Counted from the first letter of the stretch, positions 22,571 through 35,793 are shown. The stretch is DNA of 64,000 bases from Sinonovacula constricta (GCA_007844125.1 CM017556.1:23529454-23593453), one strand, 5' to 3'. Notes: generated by a model not told the origin, from the sequence alone. Program-made: numbers and translations.

Positions 22571-23989
22571 TTTTATATTATCATAAACGATTACGGTGTT
22601 TTCTATATTCGTATAAGACTTGTGTTTATGTAGGAAGTGGGGCCGACGTTTAATCAACTCGCTGTGCACATGCCTGTTTCGAACGGAAATACTGCTTATT
22701 TAGATGCTGGTCAGATCATTTATGACACAAGGGCACGGCCTGTCAGATGAACTCGCTATTTAATGACTGTTTTAAACGGTTTAGGATGTTGAGTAATACA
22801 TCGTTGCATTTAAATCAAAATTGCATAAACAAAGACTGAAGACATATCTTTCTTTTAAAAACAAACCGTTCGTCACAAATAAAAAGAAATAAACATAAAC
22901 ATGGACTATACAAGCACTCTAACCAAACATGGAGTGAACTTCTCTGATTTCCTTTGTTTCCTTGCGCTTTCAGAACGAGGCTGACAAGTGCGTTGTGCAG
23001 AAGGATGCACTGCACTTAATATGTAAAGGCAACGCTCCACAAAAACTATCTGTCTACCATAAGTAATAGGTAATTAGTAATGAGAGCAAACATAAATTAC
23101 TTCATATTATCGTATAAAGTATCGTTTTATATTTGCGCGTTCCCTGCCCCTGCAGTTCATTTATGTCACAAAAGTTAAGGAGGTTGTTAAGAAAGACCGA
23201 CACTCGTGTAGTGATTGATACTGTCTGGCACCACTATTGGTTCCAGGCGAATTTATTTAAATAAATCTTTATTTGAAAGAAAAAGCATAAAAAATGGTGT
23301 GACATAAAGTTGGACAATAAAAAGTCAAAACCCCAGTCCAACCAAAGGGACAGGGAACTAGCAAAATTAAAGGTAGGAGACTGATAAAGATGACTAAGTA
23401 TTTGTTGTAGGTAAAACAATGACTTTTAAAATTTAATAAAGATAATAATGATGTTAGTGACTAGAACACAATTGAAAAAGGTAAACAATATAGATATTTA
23501 TTTTGGGAACATAAAATGACGAGTATAAAGGGCATTATGAGTTCATAGTTTTCGGTATTGGACATATTTATTGCAAAGCAAGAACTTGACCGACTTATCA
23601 AAAATTAAAATGAGCTGCCGAAATGGCATAGCACAAACTGTAGAAGCTTCAATGTGGAGAGAATAAGACAGTTGAGGCCCAAATCATTATAAATGGGTTG
23701 GCATGGTTGAATAGTGTATACCCATGGTCCAGATGAGACCCACACAGTCTAAACGTCTATTTTAAGGGTTAATGACGATGGCGATGAACTAAGGCCCTGC
23801 TTGTCAATTGAAAAGCATTTAATAGGTGATTACACCCCCATATAGAAGACATAAAAGGGCTTTTTCTGATAAACATCTTAGTATGTCAAAACTTACAGCT
23901 TGAGTGATATTCAGTTTGCAAAGTAAAATATTTTGTATTCATTTAGGCATTTTAATTCTAATGAGCATTAACGTTTAAGAGATGTACAG
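22570..23989. other. AT-rich DNA, no gene seen
   Basis: Minus-strand frames of 61-66 codons at about 22.9 and 23.3 kb show no recognisable domain. Confidence 0.5.
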
Positions 23990-25215
23990 CTAAAAACAGT
24001 TCATAGAATCTATGTCTGTGGTAACCTCAATACATGAGAAGCATGTTTGGCTGGAATGTGAATGACAATGGCGAATATGAGATTTGTAAAAGAAATAAAT
24101 CTCTGAGAAAACATGTATTTGGCACGTCACCTCAATACACACATTGATAACCTTTTATCTCACAATGTTCAGGTTAGACAGTTAACAAAATAAATTGAAA
24201 CATTCTTTGGTATTTATGTACACAACAATTGACTGAGTGGAAAGACTTACAAAATAAATTTAAAAAATCTTTGGTAAATATGTACACAACAGATAATGGC
24301 TGAGCAGAAAGATATATATTGCAACACAAAATAACAGTTCATAAAATTGTTGTGCCTGTCTGACACACCACAATATCAGACAAGAATGTCAAGCTTGGAC
24401 GTTATAAGAATTTTGGAATTGATTTTTGGATCAGTGTACACAATATTAGATTGAACGGGAAACATGAATGATATATACAATAGAACAATGCATAAAAATG
24501 CTATCCATGGCTGTCTGATACACCCCAGTATCTGAAAAACATGTTTTTATTGGATGTAACACAATATACAGAGAAAGGAGTTTTGTGCACATGTACACAG
24601 CAGTTGACTGGGCAGAAAACATTTAAACATACATAAAGGTTTGCTATCCATGCCTGCCTGATACACCCCAATATCTTACAAGCATTCTTTGGAAGTTGTA
24701 CAATATGCTGGATAAAACATATGGTAAGCCTGTACACCGCATTTGGGTGAACACAATACTTAAAACCATGCATAAAAAAAGTTATCCATGCCCGTCTGAC
24801 ACACCCCAATGTCTAACACGCATGTCTAGCTTTGGAAGGTATACAGTATGCAGAATATAAAGTTTGGTACACAGCATTTGACTGATTTAGATACATTAAA
24901 CAAGCAAAGAATTTGCTACACATTCTGTCTGATATTTGACCACCAAGTTAACTTGGATGTTAGACAATATGCAAAATACATTAAACAGTATATGAAAACT
25001 GATATCCATGCCTGTCAGATACACCCCAATATCAGACAAGCATGTTTAGTTTGGACAATGTGCAATAAGCAGAATAAAATATTTGGCACCCTGTACACAG
25101 CAACTGACTAAACAAGTTACATTAAACAGTGCATAAAATTTGCTATCCATGACTGTCTGATACACCCCAATATCTGACAAGCATGATTAGCTGTGGCGAT
25201 ATACAATTGAAACAA
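23990..25215 (+). repeat. Degenerate tandem repeat (minisatellite), about 140-bp period
   Basis: The motif ACACCCCAATATCTGACAAGCATG recurs with variation at about 24,364, 24,520, 24,663, 24,801, 25,021 and 25,162. Each copy is preceded by GCTATCCATGCCTGTCTGAT-like sequence. Between copies sit GTACACAGCA.TTGACTG and ATACA.TATGCAGAATAAA segments. Spacings are 138-156 bp, with one double interval containing a more diverged unit near 24.94 kb. The left edge is blurred. The part right of 24,571 is included in the 8.7-kb duplication. Reading frames in the array are by-products. Confidence 0.8.
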
Positions 25216-26614
25216 AATGTACATTATTTCTATGCCAGAATGCAACATTTGATTAGGCAAAGCATGGAGGCATAATAAGCAGGTGAAAAGTTTAGTATGT
25301 TATTTTTTTCTGGTACAACCCAATACCAGACAGGTATTTAAGCTTGTATTGGTGCTTACACCATGAACACCATGTGTTTTATGTAATGATGGGAGGACCC
25401 AGTGCGTTAATTGTCTTTGATCCAATGGCGAATATTTACTTTTTCTTAGACGTCATTTCCAAGGCTGTGACTCGAATGTATCGTCGAAAAGCATGAGACC
25501 TCCAGCGGCCCATGAGCATTACTTCAGCTTCCGTGATACCTGACAATATTGCTTGTGCGCCTGCTCAAATTCTGAAACCATGTAGCTTGTAGACTGATTT
25601 GAACAGATTACAGAATGCATATGTTTTTTGGTTGAGTTTTGTTTTGCAGTTTTGTAGGCTACATTATCTCATCTACACTTGTTAATTTCATGCCTTTTTC
25701 AACAACATTATTAAGTTATGGCAAAGAATTTGCTCATTTCGATCAGTCCGGTACATTTACTTTTGAGACGAAACACTGCCGTAGCACAGCTTCGCAATTA
25801 TACCGCATGTAAACCATGTGTCTCCCTGTGTTTTTGATATATTTGTTCAATGATTCTATTTTAATAACTTTCTTGTTGCCATTTCGATTATTGTGATTCT
25901 AATTTGCATCTTGGTTTGATTTTTTCTCTTGTTGGCATTTCGATTAATGTCATTCTAATTTGCAATTAGGTTTGATTTGTTCCGGAAAACAACAGGAACA
26001 TGCGATTAATTTGCCCGTTACATTGCTTTAGATCTGTATGTAAGGCAATCAACTGTAATTTAACTTAAAATAAAACGTAATCGTACAGCCGATGTAAAAC
26101 TACATTAACCATTGAGGCCAGTGTTGATCTGTATTTTATAGACACGCATAATGTAGTCGATTGTTCTAATTCGATTGGTTATATATGCTGCACAACATGT
26201 GTAAAAGCGGCGTCGTTCCGGAAACCAAACAATGAATTTTGAATCCCACTCTATTATATTTATATATTTGCGATCTTTCTTGAAGAATCTGAAAGAATAT
26301 TCTACTTTTTCATTATTGCCTTTTAATTTCTTCATATTTAACATCATATGGTTTGTTTTGTTAATGTAAAATAAGATAAGATAATCAAAACAAGCCAATC
26401 AAAGACGAAATCTCACACCTAGAACTAAGCAACATGAAAGCATTAATAAATGAATCGACTTCGTATTTCGGTGAGATGAGAAATAGCTGTTTTCAAAATC
26501 AAGCTGATCGAATGAGGGAATTAGGGATGAAACTCTTAAGAATGAATGTAAGTATTTTGTTCAGGGAAAGATGAAATTATCATACCAATGTTAAGTGTAG
26601 AACAATAGTAAATA

Positions 26615-26812
26615 AAAATATATGACAAAGTCCTATGAGCATTGCAACATATACTAATATTTGAAAAGACACGGGACAAAGGTTTTCACATGCAAGCCAA
26701 ATGTAAAAGAACAAATATGTGATGAGTCATTTAACAAATAGAGTAATCCCAACAGTTACTCCCTTGGAACGTTCAGTCGGCAATATGGACCGACTGGGGT
26801 GCAGCAATCCTG
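26615..26812 (+). repeat. Interspersed repeat, subfamily A, 5' part (duplication copy A)
   Basis: It runs from AATATATGACAAAGTCCTATG to the core GGACCGACTGGGGTGC. The usual 3' half is replaced by the module also seen at about 18.2-18.33 kb. Confidence 0.8.
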
Positions 26813-27126
26813 TTAGAATGAATTATATACCAAAATGGACTGCTTGCACTGCGAGAAATTGTACGATCGCCTCACTGCACAGGGAGCATTATTGTAATCA
26901 TGAATACGAAAACGTACGTATTTTTGTCATTGTTGCACTTCCTATTAACGTCATTCCGAATCACCGTGAATACGCCATTAAACATTTGTCTAATCTTAGT
27001 ATATCAATTTACGAACAGATTGAATATTTAGATTTTAATTGCTTTCAAACACGAAGACCGTTTTGCAAGGTAGTTAAAACGTATGATGGAAACATCAGAA
27101 CAGGTTTAATAATTTTCTTTGTTTAA
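26722..27126 (+). CDS. Hypothetical 134-codon ORF, open in both duplication copies
   Basis: The frame starts at ATG 26,722, inside the repeat core, and stops at 27,126. I recognise no family. The first 30 or so residues (MSHLTNRV..., LERSVGNMDRLGC) are translated repeat core. The remainder has no obvious signal peptide and ends hydrophobic (GLIIFFV). The duplicate at 35,389-35,793 has the same length and, by eye, two base differences: one silent Arg change and one Cys-to-Tyr change near residue 57. Codon use is unremarkable and no promoter or splice evidence is visible. It may be a chance frame in recently duplicated DNA; coding status is unproven. Confidence 0.2.
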   Translation: MSHLTNRVIPTVTPLERSVGNMDRLGCSNPVRMNYIPKWTACTARNCTIASLHREHYCNHEYENVRIFVIVALPINVIPNHREYAIKHLSNLSISIYEQIEYLDFNCFQTRRPFCKVVKTYDGNIRTGLIIFFV

Positions 27127-30100
27127 ATACAGTTATTTAAATAAATGATATGGTGTTGAATCAAACAATACACAGAGAAGTAGCACGAATTCAAGAGGTC
27201 ATACATTATATTCAACAAATTTAATTGGTATTGAGTATACATCAAGGGTACAATGTAGAGTATTGTTGTCTTATAAATTGACTGATAAGTCATTCTTGAA
27301 ATGTTATGTGAGCAAGTAGGAAAAGTGAACTATAATGTGTTTTATTTTGATGATAAATTTTAGAAATAAAATTGATGTATGGATGTAGGGATGTTTAGAC
27401 ATAGAAAACAAATACAAATAAAATATAGGTGTTACAATTTAAAAGGATGCAAGTAAGAGCAATCAGCCGAAATCATGCAGGTGAAAAACATTAAACTATT
27501 TAAATCTAAGTACAGAAGAAACTCATTCGACCCTGGCTGGATACATTTAACTTGTTGTTAAATCAAATAAACATTTCCTCAAAGTAAGTTAGTACTTAAA
27601 GACATCGTTGCCTTAAGTCAGATCAATTTTCATTAATGGAATGCATAGCTGCTGATGTCATGAATTTATTTTTGGTTAATACGATTCTTACCCCAGTGCC
27701 CTGTAAAATAAATGTAAGCATGGTCGTATAACGCTTTTGTTTTACACCTACTAATGTATTGCAAAGGTAGGGCTACAATCATGTCCTTATGTATATCGAA
27801 TAACATTTGAAAACAGGAAGCAAATGTAATACTCGAATATTGTGTCACCCGTTGTTTATATGAAGATAGTTGGTCAGCTTTGCTTTATACATGTGTTTTG
27901 GGGTGCGTGTTCGATATGTTTTTCCTTGAGATAGGCGTTGTTTTGAAGCTGTAAATAAACGCATTGGTGTAAGTTGCCAAAGCGCCACGGCTGAGTATGC
28001 GCTAAGAGAGAAGAAGAACATTTGAAGTTCCGTTTTTATCGCCTACAACATATAACTATTAAAACAAGAAAACTCAAGGATATTTTTCTTTCGAATTCAA
28101 TGCAAGCAAACTAAATTATCTTGAAGCGTATCGTGAATGCAACAAATGTGAAACCAAGGAACAATTGCATGTTATCAAACTATTCCATTTAAAAATTGCT
28201 GGAAAATCATAGATAGGTATCTTGATTTTAAGGTTAAACTCTTAATCGTAGGTAACCCACCCACGTTCACTTATACCGCTTTCAATCTATGTATATCAAC
28301 ATGATGTGATAACATAATGTTAAATGTGAGTGCTCTTAGATTGTGTACTTTGTTAGAAAATAAATAAGATAAGAGGTTGTAAATCCCTGATTACACCAGC
28401 ATCGATCCGTTTGCTTATTTTGTTAAGGCTGTAGCTTTTTGGGGGTTGGGGTGTCTCTGCTTTTACGATGTCTCGTATATGCATTTCTGAATATAACATT
28501 TAAATGTAGGTAACAGTGTTAACCTTTGTCTTATTTTCGTCTTTATGACACTCACTATCATGCCACTTTTGCCGTTTTCCATATGTTGTCAGCATTTCAT
28601 GATTCTTTGATTTTTATTCATTTGACGAACACTGAATTTTGGTATGTCTTGTAAACAGGTTACCTCCTACAAGAGTCATCTTATGGTTATGTCGCGTCAC
28701 CTTTCATCTAAAAGTCGCAATTCTTCTCCCCATGAACTCGAACCCAAAGTGGACGTATCTGTTTCAAATGTCGTCACAACTCTTTTATCTCATTTTGTGC
28801 TTATGTCTAAGTAAACGTCAGGTTTGTTTCAAGCTGATACTTGTTACAGTGTTTGTCTTTAAGAGAAAGATGCGGTTAAAGCTCTAAACACCGTTTAAAG
28901 CATATTAGTCGGTCTTTTGCCGACTCAATTTATAATGTTGAATTTGTTTGCTCATTGTTTTTTGGCATCTTGTTATTAAACTGTGATGGGCACACCGTCT
29001 GGTGTATACTTTCCAATTTTAAGTTAGAATACACATACAGTTTTAGTTTATATTTCTTACTGTTAGCTATCCTTTGAAAACCTGTCATACTTTATGCCAA
29101 TGAATATTTAAAATATATATGATAAATAGAACCTTGCAACCATTTTAGAACATTCTCGAATGTGAATCTTAATGAATAAACAAAATTGTGTGTTGCCCTT
29201 TCTGACGAGAAATAAAATGCTCATTCGAACAACAATAAACAACTGTTTATTTTTTAAATATTTTTAATATTATACTTCATTGTTTACGTGCAGAAAATAA
29301 GCAGTTAAGATTGTTATCCATTGGTTGGTATAATCTTATTAGTTTCTTGCAATACACTTTTGACCTTGTCTTGTTTTCATGTCTAAAGTTGCAACAAGTG
29401 ATGCGTTGATTTGATTAAACATTGAGCTGTGAGCAAATTAAAATGCTACCCCTAACTGATGTTATTATCTTTCAACAAAAATTCTTATTCTGTAAAATTC
29501 CGATAATATGTTTAACATTATATGTATGAACTTTCCCGCGTCATTGAAAAACATACTCGCAATTTTAAATTGTTCTTTCTCCATTAGCTATCTCATTATT
29601 CTTTCAATGACAGACAAAGCGATGCGTCTGCCATGACTATTTATCTTTATTCAATAATCCAATGGCATTGGCTAGTCAGTATATTACATTGAGGTAATAT
29701 CATGTACCATTTTTCGAATTGTTAGTAAGTTTTATATACAAATATGTTGTCTAAAACAGTGATTGAAATTCCGACTAGCCCCGTTTAAAGCGGTAAAGCA
29801 CAAAATGTCCATGTTGTTATTGCAATGTTATGCACATAATTTGAATATAATAAACGATCGGGGACAAATTTTGGATTTTAATATAATATTTAAATTTAGC
29901 TTTTATTATTTTCCATGTAAATACTTCAGGACTTTCTATATATTAAAACAGGATAAATTATAATTGAGATATAGAATTTTATCATTTTTCACTTAACTGA
30001 TTGAATATGTTTTGGATTTTTAATCTTATCGTATGGAACCGTAAACTTAATATTTCGTGCTCGATGCTAGAACTACCGTTAAAGCAGTTGTGACGCAATA

Positions 30101-31855
30101 GCAATTGTCGAAAACATATTTTAACCAGTTGACAAAATTGGAATAAAACGTTTTTCAACGCAGGTTTTTTAAGTTGTAAATGAGTAAAACTGATGTCTCC
30201 TGCAAAAGTAAATTTAATGCGATGAGGTGTCAACAATTGCAATGATGATCAAATTGATATTGATACCAGGCAGAGAATAAGCTACCGTTTTTGACACTTC
30301 AAGGGTCTTGCATCTACTGTTCTTGAGAGAGAGTATTATAAACATTACATTAGGCCGTAGACAAATAAGATTATTGATTGTCGCTAACTCGTGATGTATA
30401 TTTACACAAATAGATACCACTTATATTGTTATCTGATGAGTAAAGGCATAATCACAAAGCTAGAGTTTAGATATCTATACGTAGTGCTTAAAATACAACG
30501 GTTATGTCCAGAAAAGATCTAAGTATATTTTTGTCAAATCAATATTTCAATGTCAACAGGAATACAGTGTTACGACTGTCAGCAAAATACGTATACATCT
30601 ACTTAATGAAAACGACCAGTGGTAAAATAGTTGTGTGTGTTTGCTTTTGTATTTAAGAACAATGTTGCTATGTATGCTATTTATGCTTTACCAGAGACGT
30701 GTACCTCCAAATACACAAAGTTTTAAAATGGTCCATGCTTTCAGTTCAAAACGACATGCCGTTCGTTCTTTTCACAAACATTAGCGTTAATCTAGATGTA
30801 TGGCGTTAATCTTATGTTATGTAAACATTACATACGGCAGTCGTGGTTAGATGTCTGCGCATCTCAACTCCCAACCATGGTATATTTGCACACAACCCAT
30901 TGAGGGACGCACATTATTTCATACGTAATCTCACTTCATAATTTTATCGTACACGTAAGCTTTACATTATTGTCCGGTCATTAGAATTGAACTTGATCCC
31001 TGATCAGAGAGTTACCTAATTACCTGCATAAATAGTTAATTTATGATAAGTATAATTCTTATAGCAATTAACAATAAACTCCCCAAAGTACACAATCTCT
31101 TCTATGTTTCACGAACTAGTTAAATGTTGAAATAATTAAAGCTAACATTTCATTCTCAATGTAAGTAAAATGTAAATTTTTAACTTAAAAATAAGTCAAA
31201 TGATTTTTCCAATGAATGAATTTTCGTCAGTCATTCACAGAAGGTATGACCTTTGTCAACAGCGGTGCATGCTTTAAAGGTAGAAATGGATATTGCGCGA
31301 AATTTCTTGGAAATCTCACTCATAGGGATATTATCTTACAAACGGACTAAAGACGAAACTTCGATATTAAACAAATATCTTGAGTATACATTACTTTATA
31401 TCTGACAGACAACTTCCCAAATGAATCATGTCTAGTGAATACAAATAAATATAATGTCTGCCAGAAAACGGTTTAAGAAGAATTTCGCTTGAGTAGAAAA
31501 TAACTGTACATTCCTGATATGTAATTTAATAACAGGGGAAAGTGATGTGATTGTCTCACTACGCAGACACTCTGGATTCACTTAATTGAATTTATACGCA
31601 CATTCCATAGAGTTAAATGTGATGCACACAAGGAATTAGGTCGTATTATAAACACATTATAAGTAAACTATTAGACTTATAGAATATACATGTAACTAGA
31701 TAGTACCTAACAACCGGAATTTCATCGCTTTCATTTATTTTAATACTTAATACGGAAATATGTAGTTTTGTCTTGTTCCAGGATAACGCATGGATTCAAG
31801 AAAAAGACTATTTATACTTTAAAGCTCAAATATATTATATTATTTATCTTTAGAC
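27127..31855. other. Interior of duplication copy A, no recognised gene
   Basis: AT-rich sequence. The 28.52-30.42 kb part is the one with an older paralogue at 11.80-13.55 kb. A 66-codon frame at 29,763-29,963 is identical in copy B (38,433-38,633) but starts at a non-ATG codon and has no recognisable domain. Confidence 0.6.
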
Positions 31856-32031
31856 GAGTGTTCCAAGGCGGTAACTGTCGGGTTTGCTCTTTTCGTTAAA
31901 TGACTCATCACAAATTTGTTCTTATTTTTGCTTGGCTTGAATGTGAAATACCTTGTCCTGTGCCTTTTCGGGGTTTGGGATAAGTTGCAATGCTCAAAGG
32001 ACTTTGTCATATATTATTCTTATTATTAAGA
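31856..32031 (-). repeat. Interspersed repeat, subfamily A, 5' part (copy A, minus strand)
   Basis: Read on the minus strand it runs AAGAATATATGACAAAGTCC to the core ACCGCCTTGGAAC. The copy ends there, at the same core position as the truncated copy at 18.49 kb. It faces the plus-strand copy at 26.6 kb. Confidence 0.8.
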
Positions 32032-32511
32032 AGAGTCTTTTTTCACTGATGCCTAAAACAGCGGAACTGCTAACTAGAGCACGAGTTTACACATAGATTT
32101 AAAGAAAAATATTTATTGTCTATTGTTAAATTTAATGTAAGTGCTCAGTTCTATGTGATACATGTAACCAAGGTACCTATTTTAATGCATTAAAGCGAAA
32201 ATAAGTTTGTTGCACTAAACAAGTGTCGCTGTAAGTGTATTGGTAGATCTTTTGATTTTAATGAAAAAAGGCATTAAGAAATGCATTTAATACACTAAAA
32301 ATGAAACATGTAGCTATTTATTTTAATTTATACGTCATAGCATACATGTTATCTTGTTTATCTCATATAACGCTGATAACTTGGTCCCCACGACTGAGCT
32401 TTTGGTATGTCGGTGTCTTTCTGACATAAACTTTCTCGTATTACTTTTGAGTCATTACATTTAATGTTTTGTCTCTGTATGTATACATTTAATTAACTCT
32501 GGCAAACCCTC

Positions 32512-32588
<77 letters not shown>
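32512..32588. repeat. (GCGT)n-(GT)n compound microsatellite, copy A
   Basis: About ten GCGT units are followed by GT units. Its counterpart in copy B has fewer GCGT and more GT units. Confidence 0.95.
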
Positions 32589-32589
<1 letters not shown>

Positions 32590-33242
32590 TTTGTCTAGTC
32601 ATCGTTAAAATTGTGACAGCTCTTTTGGGACCATTTTTATATTCACAGCGCAATATTCGACTGGTCTGGCACTCCTCATTACTAAAATTGATTTCTTATA
32701 TGATGTTGGTAGCACTAATCCATTTACTGTTATACGGTCTAGACGGGATGATTGACATTTGTAAAACTTCAAACGAATTAATTACCTACTAACGAAGTTG
32801 TTGTCACATTTTTCATTAAACTGAGTTCATAAACAATTCATATTCAGTTGCCTTTACAAAGCGTTCAAGATCTGTCCTTTATTGAAGATGAAATTCACCA
32901 TAGTACATGTATGTCAGTTAAATATTCGTATTTGAACGTGGAATATAGAAAACCATTTAGTTGCGTCAACCATGTGCCAACGCAGCCGTAAATGCAATGT
33001 GTCTAGGCAACGAAACATAGATTTATTGATCAACCGAAAAAAAATGTTTCAGTTGTCATATTCTTGTCAGTTTTAATCAACTAGCGGTTTCAAAATTGTA
33101 ATACATTTCGTAATAGAAGATATTAACTAAAAGATCAATTTAAACTTAAAATTTTAGAGAAGTGCATGCCGCGCTAGAAAAAGACTGAACCGTTTTAATG
33201 ACAATGATTTGTTTTTTCGTTTTACGTGCAAATTCATCATAC
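32589..33242. other. Right end of duplication copy A
   Basis: No gene is visible. An 89-codon plus-strand frame is seeded by the microsatellite (RACVRVCVCV...) and extends into unique sequence. The copy B version differs in the microsatellite part. Confidence 0.6.
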
Positions 33243-33249
33243 GAGAAAG

Positions 33250-33850
33250 GAGTTTTGTACACATGTACACAGCAGTTGACTGGGCAGAAAAATTAAAACA
33301 TGCATAAAGGTTTGCTATCTATGCCTGTCTGATACACCCCAATATCTTACAAGCATTCCTTGGAAGTTGTACAATATGCGGGATAAAAGATATGGTAAGC
33401 CTGTACACCGCATTTGGGTGAACACAATACTTAAAACATGCATAAACAAGTTATCCATGCCCGTCTGACACACCCCAATGTCTAACACGCATGTCTAGCT
33501 TTGGAAGGTATACAGTATGCAGAATAGAAAGTTTGGTACACAGCATTTGACTGAGCTAGATACATTAAACAGTGCACATAATTTGCTACACATTCTGTTT
33601 GATATTTGACCACCAAGTTCACTTGGATGTAAGACAATATGCAAAATACATTAAACAGTATAAGAAAACTGCTATCCATGCCTTTCTGATACACCCCAAT
33701 ATCAGACAATCATGTTTAGTTTGGACAATGTGCAATAAGCAGAATAAAATATTTGGCACCCTGTACACAGCAACTGACTAAACAAGTTACATTAAACAGT
33801 GCATACCCCAATATCTGACAAGCATGTTTAGCTGTGGCGATATACAATTG
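33250..33850 (+). repeat. Minisatellite units inside copy B
   Basis: The same roughly 140-bp units as at 24.57-25.2 kb are carried over by the duplication. ACACCCCAAT motifs occur near 33,335, 33,473 and 33,692, and a shortened one near 33,806. Confidence 0.85.
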
Positions 33851-35275
33851 AAACAAAATGTACATTATTTCTATGCCAGAATGCAACATTTGATTATGCA
33901 AAGCATGGAGGCATAATAAGCAGATGAAAAGTTGAGTATGTAAATGTTGTCTGGTACAACCCAATACCAGACAGGTATTTAAGCTTGTATTGGTGCCTAA
34001 ACCATGAACACTATGTGTTTTATGTAATGATGGGAGGACCCAGTGCGTTAATTGTCTTTGATCCAATGGCGAACATTTACTTTTTCTTAGACGTCATTTC
34101 CAAGGCTGTGACTCGAATGTATCGTCGAAAAGCATGAGACCTCCAGCGGCCCATGAGCATTACTTCAGTTTCCGTGATACCAGACAATATTGCTTGTGCG
34201 CCTGCTCAAATTCTGAAACCATGTAGCTTGTAGACTGATTTGAATAGATTACAGAATGCATATGTTTTTTGGTTGAGTTTTGTTTTGCAGTTTTGTAGGC
34301 TACATTATCTCATCTACACTTGTTAATTTCATGCCTTTTTCAACAACATTATTAAGTAATGGCAAAGAATTTGCTCATTTCGATCAGTCCGGTACATTTA
34401 CTTTTGAGACGAAACACACCGTAGCACAGCTTCGCAATTATACCGCATTTAAACCATGTGTCTCCCTGTGTTTTTGATATATTTGTTCAATGATTCTATT
34501 TTAATAACTTTCTTGTTGCCATTTCGATTATTGTGATTCTAATTTGCATCTTGGTTTGATTTTTTTCTAGTTGGCATTTCGATTACTGTCATTCTAATTT
34601 GCAATTAGGTTTGAATTGTTCCGGAAAACAACAGGAACATGCGATTAATTTGCCCGTTACATTGCTTTAGATCTGTATATCAGGCAGTCAACTGTAATTT
34701 AACTTAAAATAAAACGTAATCGTACAGCCGATGTAAAACTACATTAACCATTGAGGCCAGTGTTGATCTGTATTTTATAGACACGCATTATGTAGTCGAT
34801 TGGTCGAATTCGATTGGTAATATATGCTGCACAACATGTATAAAAGCGGCGTCGTTCCGGAAACCAAACAATGAATTTTGAATCCCACTCTATTATATTT
34901 ATATATTTGCGATCTTTTTTGAAGAATCTGCAAGAATATTCGACTTTTTTATTATTGCCTATTAATTTCTTCATATTTAACATCATATGGGTTTTTTTTT
35001 TGTTAATGTTAAATAAGATAAGATAATCAAAACAGGACAATCAATGACGAAATCTCACACCTAGAACTAAGCAACATGAAAGCATTAATAAATTAATCGA
35101 CTTCGTATTTCGGTGAGATAAGAAATAGCTGTTTTCAAAATCAAGCTGATCGAATGATTAGTGTGTCGAAGAAATAATTTGATTAAATTAGGGATGAAAC
35201 TCTTAAGAATGAATTTAAGTATTTTGTTCAGGGAAAGATGAAATTATCATACCAATGTTAAGTGTAGAACAATAG

Positions 35276-35476
35276 TAAATAAAAATATATGACAAAGTCC
35301 TATGAGCATTGCAACATATACTAATATTTGAAAAGACAAGGGTCAAAGGTTTTCACATGCAAGCCAAATGTAAAAGAACAAATATGTAATGAGTCATTTA
35401 ACAAATAGAGTAATCCCAACAGTTACTCCCTTGGAACGGTCAGTCGGCAATATGGACCGACTGGGGTGCAGCAATC
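35276..35476 (+). repeat. Interspersed repeat, subfamily A, 5' part (copy B)
   Basis: Duplicate of the 26.6-kb copy, with a few substitutions. Confidence 0.8.
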
Positions 35477-35793
35477 CTGTTAGAATGAATTATATACCAA
35501 AATGGACTGCTTGCACTGCGAGAAATTGTACGATCGCCTCACTGCACAGGGAGCATTATTATAATCATGAATACGAAAACGTACGTATTTTTGTCATTGT
35601 TGCACTTCCTATTAACGTCATTCCGAATCACCGTGAATACGCCATTAAACATTTGTCTAATCTTAGTATATCAATTTACGAACAGATTGAATATTTAGAT
35701 TTTAATTGCTTTCAAACACGAAGACCGTTTTGCAAGGTAGTTAAAACGTATGATGGAAACATCAGAACAGGTTTAATAATTTTCTTTGTTTAA
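35389..35793 (+). CDS. Hypothetical 134-codon ORF, duplicate of the copy A frame
   Basis: Same start context and stop as the frame at 26,722-27,126, with two visible base differences. It begins in the repeat core and runs into the 3' module shared with 18.2 kb. No recognised domain, no membrane signal at the N-terminus and no splice or promoter evidence. Survival of the frame in both copies is compatible with recent duplication alone, because flanking non-coding sequence is also very similar. Confidence 0.2.
   Translation: MSHLTNRVIPTVTPLERSVGNMDRLGCSNPVRMNYIPKWTACTARNCTIASLHREHYYNHEYENVRIFVIVALPINVIPNHREYAIKHLSNLSISIYEQIEYLDFNCFQTRRPFCKVVKTYDGNIRTGLIIFFV

Larger units (their letters stand above)
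24571..33242 (+). repeat. 8.7-kb tandem duplication, copy A
   Basis: The sequence from GAGAAAGGAGTTTTG at 24,571 to CATAC at 33,242 reappears in the same order and orientation from 33,243. Alignment is near-continuous with scattered substitutions and indels of up to a few tens of bases. The left breakpoint lies inside the minisatellite. The unit has no recognised gene. It contains minisatellite units, two subfamily A repeat pieces, the region related to 11.8-13.6 kb, and a GCGT/GT microsatellite. Copy A has about 27 bp near 27.69 kb that copy B lacks. Confidence 0.95.

Noticed and set aside
24364..25200. Regularly spaced repeats resembling a CRISPR array
   Set aside because: Units are about 140 bp, degenerate throughout and lack short unique spacers; this is an animal minisatellite.
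30840..30900. tRNA-like stretch (GTCGTGGTTAGATG...) in copy A, also in copy B
   Set aside because: Some resemblance to a tRNA 5' half, but no B-box or foldable T-arm follows.
33716..34066. 116-codon minus-strand ORF
   Set aside because: Lies largely over minisatellite units and is not open over the same extent in copy A.
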